Positions 56,531-64,000 of a DNA stretch of 64,000 bases are shown piece by piece (within the stretch, counting starts at the first letter, position 1; every line of letters starts with the position of its first letter). The notes under the pieces were generated by a model. It searched no databases. It was given only the letters and a program-made list of their open reading frames with translations, and was not told where the DNA came from. This stretch comes from Cricetomys ansorgei (lineage: Eukaryota > Chordata > Mammalia > Rodentia > Nesomyidae): contig JAMJFZ010001627.1 of the NCBI GenBank assembly GCA_026225945.1, forward strand, positions 17,501-81,500, read 5' to 3'. Both the position numbers and the translations under genes were made by a program.

Positions 56531-56828
56531 GCTGCCCGTTCCCTGCCGTGTGTAGGTGCGGGCGCTGGGTCTGCAGGTTGCTGCTGTTGTCTAGAGCAGA
56601 GCCACTGGGATGGCGGGTGCCCCAGGGAAGGTGGTGGTAGAGTAGAGGTGATCTGTGAGTGGAGGGCAGGAGTGCCGTGGCCAGAGGGACGCGTGTGGAG
56701 ACGTGGGGCTGCGGAGGGAGTGGCAGGGATGGGTGACTGAATGGCGTGTGGGAAAACCATACGGGAACTGACTGCTTTTCAAGCCAATTAAAATATAAGA
56801 GAAACAAGAGCTAGAAGAGGGACATGTT
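56531..56828 (+). mobile_element. Probable L1 3' untranslated remainder, G-rich
   Basis: G-rich sequence (gggagtggcagggatgggtg, ggaaggtggtggtagagtag), then aattaaaatataagagaaac, comes directly after an L1 ORF2 end in sense orientation. This fits the G-rich then A-rich ending of rodent L1. The B1 follows it. Assigned by position and composition. Confidence 0.4.
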
Positions 56829-56975
56829 AGCCGGGCATTGTTGCACACGCCTTTAATCCCAGCACTAGGGAGGCCGACGCAGGCGGATCTCTGTGGGTTC
56901 AAGGCCAGCCTGGTCTACAGAGTGAGTTCCGGGACAGCCAGAGTTACAACAGAGAAACCTTGTCTCAGACAACCA
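56829..56975 (+). mobile_element. B1 SINE
   Basis: gccgggcattgttgcacacg, cctttaatcccagcactagg, gcaggcggatctctgtgggt, tcaaggccagcctggtctac, agagtgagttccgggacagc and agagttacaacagagaaacc. Full length, about 10 percent diverged. Tail short and A-poor; target duplication not clear. Confidence 0.95.
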
Positions 56976-57984
56976 AAGAGGAGAGGGGAAGAGAGAGCAG
57001 GGGAGGGCATGGTAGACAGAAGTGTCTTGTGTGGCTGGATAATGCTGGGCCTTAAAGCCAGTCCTGGGGACCCACTTCCAGGAGTAGGGGGGCCTCCTGA
57101 TGGGCTGCTGTGCAGGGGAGCCCAGACTTCCCAGCTCTCCAGGTTCCTTGCATTCCCCTTGGTTGCCTACAGGAGCTATTTGAATTGTCTTGTCTTTCTG
57201 ATTTCATTCAGGATGTAGCAGAATACGGGTTTATCATAGGGGGCCACTTCGTTTTCCGTGCTGTAATATTATTGGTATTATTTGAGATCTCAAAAGTTAA
57301 AAATATAATGGACCATATACCAGATGATGGATAAGTGCTATCATTCTTTATTACATAGCGCATAGTGCATCCTGTGTGTAGAGGGTATTGAGGTTATCAC
57401 ACTCATGCATAAAATCTTTGATGAGCCACAGTGGAAGAATTATTTGAAAATTAAAATCGTTAGTCAATACTACAAACGCGGATTTGAAGCCCTAGAGCTG
57501 AGCGTCAGGAGATGGCGGCCTTGCCCACACCTCCTTGCCATGATGCACGTCTCCTCCGGGGAAGCCACTTGGGTTCTGAAATCTAGATCTGTGGATGTCT
57601 GTTCTGTCTGTGCTAATGTAAGTTTCTGCTTCTACTTTGATATATTCTTACACACCTAGTTTTGGACTTACCTTGGAGATTGTTCCCCCGTGTTTGAATT
57701 TGGTCTGTAGAATTATGCACTGAAAAAATAACTTACTCTGTTCTTCCGTAGAAATTTATAGTTCTTACAAAGTTCCACATTGAAACGCCTTCATATCAGA
57801 TATGGTTCTGAGTTCTGATTCAAGAATGTGTTCTATTTAGTAATGCTGAGAGTCATTTATTTTGCATTTGTTTTCAACTGCTTGACTGTTAGTGAGTTTA
57901 AATGTATTAACATTGACTGCTTCCCGCTCCCAAATCTGCATCTGTGGCTGTGCGTGTGACCTGCACAGGCTGAGAGTTGTATAT
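56976..57984. other. Unique sequence
   Basis: No gene or repeat recognised over about 1 kb. Short frames at 57110-57334 and 57405-57659 are unsupported. Confidence 0.45.
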
Positions 57985-58157
57985 AGGACTGCCAGGTTGT
58001 GGTGGTGCACACCTTTAATCCCAGCACTCAGGAGGCAGAGAGGCGGGCCTCTGTGAGTTCAAGACCAGCCTGGTTTACAGCATGGGTTCCAGGACAGTCA
58101 GAGTTACAATAGAGAAATCTTGTCTTAAAAAAGACCCCCCCAAAATAATACAAAAAA
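57985..58157 (+). mobile_element. B1 SINE with target-site duplication
   Basis: ccaggttgtggtggtgcaca, cctttaatcccagcactcag, gtgagttcaagaccagcctg and gacagtcagagttacaatag, then an A/C-rich tail. The 10-base words agttgtatat (57975-57984) and agttgtacat (58158-58167) flank it and are probably the target-site duplication. More diverged than the B1 at 42682. Confidence 0.93.
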
Positions 58158-58167
58158 AGTTGTACAT

Positions 58168-58489
58168 CAGAAATCAAGATCCCGTGTGGGATTATTTCTT
58201 CCCATCAACATTTTCAGCTCATTTTACTCATATATTTCTATAAATAGAAAAAAATAGAGTATTCTGACATCAGTTGTTATTGAGAAAGTGAGATGCTTCG
58301 AATTCCCCTTGGCAAGCAAGCACATCCATATTTATTATTTACTACAGGTGAAACTTCGTTATTATAAAATTATTTTCGTACTCATTATTATTAACCTTAA
58401 ACCTTTTTTTTTCTATTGATAAAAGACAAAAGTTTTTGAGTCTTTCGATTTTGTAATTTTATTTTATTATTATTTTTTTAATTTTAAAT
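58168..58489. other. AT-rich unique sequence
   Basis: Only T-rich runs (58404-58412, 58466-58480) stand out. Confidence 0.4.
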
Positions 58490-58684
58490 TTAGCTTTATG
58501 TGTGTGGGTATCCTGCCTGCCTTTGTCTGCACCATGCACGTGCCGGTGACGGCCAGCAGAGGGCATCGCATCCCCTGTGACTGCAGTTACAGATGGTCTT
58601 GAGCCTCTATGTGGTTGCTGGGAACTGAACCCAGGTCCTTGGGAAGAGCTGCTTTTAATCCTGACCTGGCTCTTCAGCCCCAGG
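58490..58684 (-). mobile_element. B3-type SINE
   Basis: Box-B complement gggaactgaacccaggtcct, distal gccagcagagggcatcgcat, and a head near 58665 (complement of ggctcttcagccccagg). Minus strand; the head is more mutated than in the other B3 copies. Confidence 0.8.
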
Positions 58685-58999
58685 ACTCTTATTCTTAAGG
58701 AAATATTGTTGTCAAGATTAGAAAGCTAAAAGTTAAAATGAAGAAAGTTAGTTCAAACAAAAGGACCGTATTAACAAAGGCCAATTGTGGAGAAAGGCAC
58801 CCCAGTTCATGTTCTGAAAACATATGTGAGAAACAACAGAATGGCTCACTGATACTGAAAGCACCCCAACTGGTGTCTTGAGGACTCTGTCTTAAAATCT
58901 TGTGTGATGTAAAATAGAGAAAAATCTAGAATCAGTTTTTGTATACACAGCATGCTATGACGGCCAAGCATCGGATCATCTTTGGCAAACATTCTTAGT
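58685..58999. other. Unique AT-rich sequence
   Basis: No repeat recognised. It may be the edge of the following candidate regulatory block. Confidence 0.4.
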
Positions 59000-59900
59000 A
59001 TTTCTAATTTACTAGACTAAAGCAGCCTTTCTAATTCCCGTGGCACAGAACAATCTATTCAAATCCATAATGGCACTTGAATCCAATCAACCATATTAAG
59101 CACTGACCTACTTCCAGGATAGTTCAAAGAATAATGATACATGTTTCTGGCTATTGATTGTCTATGATTCTGATAAATCTAGCATATTTTATGTCTGATA
59201 AAATTAATACTGGAACAGTGAGTTTAATTGAACACCAGGCAGTAAGCAAATAAGATGTCAAAAATTCATATAATTTAGCAGTCCATTAAGCCTGATAGAG
59301 TTACATCCTACATAAGCCAACAGATTGAATAAAACTATATTTTACAAAATCAACGTTATCTATTATGATTTTAATAAAATTTGCTGAAATGCTTGGTTAA
59401 AAATATTTTAAACTGTTCATTTTTTTTCATATAAAACTATTTTACTCAACATTTAAAAGTAGATGATTTGATTAATTTTAAAGAGTGTAAATATAATTGT
59501 AAAATCAAAATAACTATCATGTATTAATTCATTGTGACCTTGGAATCAGCAAATATTTCTTGCATAGAATATGCAAATCAATAGCCATGTGATTAGGAAC
59601 AATGGATTGAACTATAGTAATATTAAGAATTGCCTCAATCAAAACATGTTATTAAGATAATGAAAAATCTACTTAGTAAGTAAAGCTCTTTATAGTACAC
59701 CAATATGACCAATGGCATTCAAAATGTGAAAAGAGATTCTTGCAAATCCATAAAAACAATAGACAACTCAGTAGAAAAGGACAGCAATTTGATTGGTCAT
59801 TTCACAACAGAGGTCTTCCAAATTCAAGCATGTGTAAAGTTTGTCAGATGCATAGTAAACTTACAGTGTGGTAATAATCTTTGCAGGGCCACAGTAGAAG
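59000..59900. promoter_or_regulatory. Strong candidate conserved noncoding element / enhancer
   Basis: Nine hundred bases of AT-rich, non-repetitive sequence dense in developmental-type words. TGACCTTG (59535-59542) matches the ERR/NR5A half-site complement. TTGCAT (59560-59565) and ATGCAAAT (59571-59578) form an inverted octamer pair with 5 bases between the TTGCAT and ATGCAA arms. ttgattaattttaaag, gtattaattcattgtg and ggattgaactatag add homeodomain-like sites. It has no transposon fragments or simple repeats over its length, unusual for this window. Inferred from texture. Confidence 0.35.
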
Positions 59901-60129
59901 ACAGGTAGCATGTGGTGTTGACGAGGGTGTATGGTAATCGCAGCCTTAGGTCATTGCTATGGAGAGGGTAAACTGATGCTCTGGTGGGTGATTGCTGGTG
60001 TCCATTAAAGAGCATCATTGCACACCTGTGCCCGAGAGGCCACTCTATTCACAGGAATGCAAACAGGCTCAGCATAGTTGCATATAGGTATGCCCATTGC
60101 AACGTTACTGCTAGTATCTGCAGCATGTG
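59901..60129. other. Unique sequence
   Basis: Nothing recognised between the candidate block and the CA/TA tract. Confidence 0.4.
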
Positions 60130-60436
60130 TGAACCATCACACACACTCACACACACATATACATACACACACACGGATATACACACACACATACACACAC
60201 GGATATACATACACACATACATATACACACACATGCACACACACATACATATACATACACACATGCACATACATGTATACATACACACACAGATATACAT
60301 ACTCACACATATACACACACACAAACATGCACACACAAACACATACATATACACACATATGCACACATACATACATACACATACACACATATACATACAC
60401 ACACATGCACACACATGTATACATACACACAGATAT

Positions 60437-60473
<37 letters not shown>

Positions 60474-60505
60474 CACACACACACACATGCACATGCACAC
60501 ACCAG
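60130..60505. repeat. CA/TA-rich microsatellite tract
   Basis: About 375 bases of mixed cacaca, catacata, tatacata and gcacacac, ending in a clean (CA) run of about 12 units (60443-60470). It lacks the regular GATA/GGTA punctuation of the 31.8-kb array. Frames of 124-193 codons across it are artefacts. Confidence 0.95.
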
Positions 60506-61439
60506 AAACATTATGGTTCAGTGTTTTTAAAGTTGTTTTATTTTTTTTTAAAGGAATGGAAGTAATCACTGGGTTATATGCAGGGTTTGCTGAACATCAT
60601 CTGTGGAAGCTTCTAGAGTGTTGTTGATACTTGATTTCTTATTTTAAATCTTAACTATTCACTTGCACACTTTAAAAAACATTTGAGCCACATCTTAGGA
60701 TTTGTCGTGCTTTCTGTCTGCTCTATTTCCTAAGGAGATCTAAAACGTATTGCTGTGGGCGTGCAGCTGGCAAAGGGTCACACGTGCAGCAGGGAGGCCA
60801 ATCCTAGTAGCCTTTTTGGTCCTCTTGTGTCTACAGCTTTTCTCCTTCACCTAAGACATGTAAAGCCTTCTGACATTACCACCGTGAGGATCCACCAACC
60901 CTACCTGGGACACACATATGTAACCAGGCCTGAGACAGGTCATCCCTTCTCGCCAGGCCATGCCAGCCAGGAACAGTGGAAACCCCAGACACACCGTACG
61001 GACCAATGTAAGATTGGAGAGACTGAACAGTAAACCGCTGTCAAAGCCCCCTGTGTAAAAGCGCGCCGAGACCCATGGACTCAAGCTGCAGAGGAGGCAG
61101 GCGTGCCCGCTGAGTTACACAGAACCCAGTTGCTGGAGGGTTAAACAGGACCCAATCCTGAAATAACACAAATGGACAGGGCACAGTGACACTCCCCATA
61201 TCAAAACCCAAGAAAACCCTGTCTTGAGAAGAGAGCCAACTGATGGACTTGCTGTCAGAATAATGACTTCCAGAAAGTACTTACGTATATCGCTAATTCA
61301 TAACAGCATTTATTGAAAGCGCACAGTGTGTATATACTACAGCTCTTACGAACGGTTAGCATTATGGCAACACATAGGTGTGCAACGAAACTCTTAACAG
61401 ACAAGCCTTTTAAAACTGCCCCTTAAGTTTTTAATCCAA
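60506..61439. other. Unique sequence
   Basis: A short T run (60539-60549) and no recognised repeat or gene. A 92-codon frame (60755-61033) is unsupported. Confidence 0.45.
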
Positions 61440-62645
61440 TTGTAAGTTATTGAAAATAGGTAAAAGGTAAAACATCTCAGCAAAAGTAAAAAAAGTTTTG
61501 AGATAAATCAATACTCAAAATTCAGTTGCATCTCTGCACAAAGGAAAGAAAAGCATGTTAGAGAAACTAGAAAACAACCCAATGTACCACAGCATCTAAA
61601 CTGAGTAAGTTAGTAGCAAATCCCACAGAGGAGCTGCAAGATTCACACATTGGTGCCCACAAAGTCTGGGGAAAAGCAAAGAATTAAATGTTAGGTGCTC
61701 CATGTTCTGGAATTTGAAAGTTATCATTCTTAAGATGGAACTATTCCCTAATTGGTCTCCGGTTTCTGTGCGGTCTTACCAGATTCCTGGCTGCCTTATT
61801 TGCAGAAATGAAGGTGGTTCTGAACTTCCTAAGGAAATAAAGTCATACAAGGCTGTAAAAGCACTCTTGAGAAAGGAATAAAGATGGATTCATTCTATCT
61901 TAAGTCTATTACCTACTGTGGCTGACACAACCTAGTTCTTAGTAAAAGAAATATAGATCAGAGAAAGAATCGGAGCACAGATCTGACTGCCAGGATGGTC
62001 TTCACCAGGATATGAGGACAGCTTACTAGGGAGGGCTAATCAGCCGTCCCCAACGGGCAGGTGCCCCGTGCAGAAGGAAATTGGACTTTCTACTAAATAT
62101 AAGATGTAAAAATCAACTCAAAATTGATCACATGCAAGAGTCAGAACTTGCATAGTCTTAGAAGAAAAACACATCGGTGTAATTTTTGGAATAGTTTATA
62201 GTTGCAGAAACGTAAGACCGAGATTATAGCTATAGTAAGAAGGATACGTGAGTTAGATTTCACTCTTGTACGTTTTTGTGCTGCTGCGTGAGACAACAGG
62301 AACCTGAAAAAAACTCCCTGTAGGGTGGGAGAAAATATTTACAAATCGTATGTCTGACAGGAGGCTTTCCTCATAAATACAGGGAGCATTTTACAACTCA
62401 GATGTAAAAAAGTAGGAAGTAAACCGATGGTTTTAATAGCTATTTCTTCAAGTATAACCTGTAAATATGAAAATAGCTATTAAAAGAAGCTTAACATCAT
62501 TTGTGATTATAGCACGGGAACCAAAACCATCATGAAGCACTAGGGCAGCTGCAACCTAAAGTTCAGGCGGTGCCCATGTATGTTGCCCTTACGTGGAACT
62601 ATGACAACGCACAGTTGGCTGCTTACGCGGTTAAGCAAGCGAGAA
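61440..62645 (+). mobile_element. L1 ORF2 remnant, sense, about 1.2 kb, ancient
   Basis: Order of L1 ORF2 is kept: cagttgcatctctgcacaaa, aagcactcttgagaaaggaa, taaaaatcaactcaaaattg, catagtcttagaagaaaaac, gggtgggagaaaatatttac, aaatcgtatgtctgacagga, agaagcttaacatcatttgt and gaaccaaaaccatcatgaag. Every frame is broken by many stops. Divergence is high, so it predates the rodent-specific repeats. Confidence 0.8.
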
Positions 62646-62814
62646 ACTAAAGCGAGCCGTGTAACAGCGGTAAGGCGTCTTCGCGCGTTACTTTAGTCTC
62701 TAGATTCTACTGTCACGATATATTAAATCTTTACAGCACCTTCTGTCCATAGCGCAAAGAGTTTACTTCTATGTACACATGAAAATCTAAGTAAGATTAC
62801 CATTACACTACTTC

Positions 62815-62890
62815 TGCAAAGAAGGAATGCTTGGAAATGAACTTAACAAGCCGTGCTACAAGCTGTAGAACACTGATGAGGGAAGCCACA
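62815..62890 (+). mobile_element. Short second L1 ORF2 fragment, sense
   Basis: ggaaatgaacttaacaagcc and gtagaacactgatgagggaa resemble an ORF2 position that should lie upstream of the 61440 segment, so this is another copy or a rearranged piece. Short; medium-low confidence. Confidence 0.4.
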
Positions 62891-63029
62891 AACTGAAGAC
62901 CCTGGGGGAGTACAGTTGTGAACAAGAGGAACGTGCTGGTAAGATGTCAGCTCTCCTCAGTCGAGCTGTCCATTTAACACATTCACATCCCCGGTGTATT
63001 TTTAAGTGATAGAAAAGCTGATAATACTT

Positions 63030-63078
63030 ACATAATAGTAATAACAACAATAATAATGATACTAATAATAATAATACA
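63030..63078. repeat. (AAT)n-like imperfect trinucleotide run
   Basis: taataacaacaataataatg, then atactaataataataata, visible directly. Confidence 0.85.
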
Positions 63079-64000
63079 CAGTATAAAATTCTTCCAGAAC
63101 TAAGTTGGAGAATTCCCTAGTTGACTTCAAGTCTTATCCCAACCCAGAGATTCTCAAAAAAGACACTTTGGGTCCTTCGATGGCAGGTCCTCGGGGCACT
63201 TATGGGATAGATTCAAATGAATGTCTACAGTGCTGTGTTCGCCTTACGCTGTGACTCGTCCAGCCTGCAACATCCACGGTGGAAAAGTTGGAAACCATGC
63301 TACAAGGTGGAGTCCCTGTGTGTGGTGCCGATGGCCTGCCGGAACCACACGTCAGCGGCCTCTAGGTGTAACCCTATGTATGCGGTCAATTTCAAGTGAA
63401 AGGCGAAACGTTGAGCAGCCGTTGAACAGATGGTGCTGGAATGTTTGAATGTTTCGGATGTTACAAACATGATGAGTGTGGTTATGGCTTTAAACCATGC
63501 CACATCTACAAAAGTGAAGTAAAAGTTTACTACACCCCTAAATATGTAACTTAGAAAATATTAGTAACTAGAGGTATATAAAAATTTGAAGGTACTCCAA
63601 CCAGTAAGATAAGAGGGTCCACAATAAGTGTATGGTGATACTTAATACTTACTAATATTAATTATCCATCTTAGAAAATGCACTCAAGACCCGCAATGTC
63701 TCGGCAACCCCTTTGCTACTACCGGCCATGCGTGCGTCACACTGAAACACCCGTTATGTTCCATCCAGGAATATGTTATGGCTACAATTTTACATTACTG
63801 TTGCAAATTCTACATGATGCCATCACTACAGAAATGTGGTTGGTTGGAATTTGCTCTCAGACAGACTGTTAGGCGTAAATATGCTGGTGACATACTGTCC
63901 TGGTCCTTCTACGTTGCCCCCGAGGCAGTGGAACCCTGTGTGCACACGAAGGCTCTGTGTGAGCGCATGCTGTCGCCTTTGTTCATAAACACCAGAATTT
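63079..64000. other. Unique sequence to window end
   Basis: No repeat family, exon or RNA gene recognised. Short frames of 60-75 codons near 63.2-63.9 kb are unsupported. Confidence 0.45.

Noticed and set aside
59984..60565. 193-codon Thr/His/Tyr-rich frame
   Set aside because: Translation of the CA/TA tract; no conserved domain-like segment outside it.
1..64000. CRISPR array, prophage, operon or other microbial systems
   Set aside because: Repeat families, microsatellites and gene density are those of a rodent nuclear genome; the regular arrays have no unique spacers.

Overview
This window looks like nuclear DNA from a muroid rodent, in an intergenic or intronic gene-poor stretch. The evidence is the repeat content: B1 SINEs at 42682, 56829 and 57985, a B2 at 35209, many B3-type SINEs, a B4-type SINE at 47906, and old L1 copies that include the rodent Lx-type 3' untranslated sequence at 4245, 8130, 9885, 44995 and 55245. 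All three B1 copies carry the same unusual 3'-half variant (agagttacaac before agagaaacc). That differs from the house-mouse and cricetid B1 forms as I remember them, so I do not name a species. No protein-coding gene, tRNA, rRNA, CRISPR array or bacterial or viral gene set can be supported. The long open frames all come from simple repeats or are scattered by chance.

Layout. 1-10 kb: unique sequence with a small cluster of transcription-factor-like motifs (2446-2504), a B3-type SINE, Lx L1 remnants and a triple nest at 6.6-7.9 kb. In that nest a GC-rich 12-bp minisatellite has expanded inside an LTR-like rodent repeat, which itself interrupts a SINE. 10-15.6 kb: largely unique. 15.7-20 kb: a mosaic of old L1 pieces in both orientations, two adjacent SINEs and a CAT/CAC trinucleotide array inside an L1. 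20-23.2 kb: mostly unique, with one member of a dispersed repeat pair and a CpG-rich patch. 23.5-26.2 kb: antisense L1 interrupted by a B3-type SINE. 26.5-28.1 kb: an exon-like open frame of doubtful status, then AT-rich sequence that reads like a conserved noncoding element. 29-34.9 kb: three antisense L1 3' regions in series, a 1.33-kb GATA/GGTA-punctuated CA array and a B1-headed composite repeat. 35-45 kb: B2, another candidate regulatory block (36.0-36.7 kb), an LTR-like repeat split by a B3, one B1, and the inverted partner of the composite repeat. 45-59 kb: G-rich tract, SINEs, a second and larger CAT/CAC array attached to a B4 tail, a long antisense L1 5' region, short tandem repeats and two B1s. 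59-60 kb: the strongest candidate conserved noncoding block. 60-64 kb: a CA/TA tract, sense L1 ORF2 remnants and unique sequence.

Nothing here behaves as a gene system. The interesting material is (i) layered, datable repeat insertions and tandem expansions seeded in transposon sequence, (ii) two families of unnamed dispersed repeats each present twice, and (iii) several AT-rich blocks with well-formed POU, homeodomain, SOX or nuclear-receptor-like motifs that could be distal enhancers. Repeat family assignments come from remembered consensus sequence, not from a search. Conservation claims are inference from sequence texture only.
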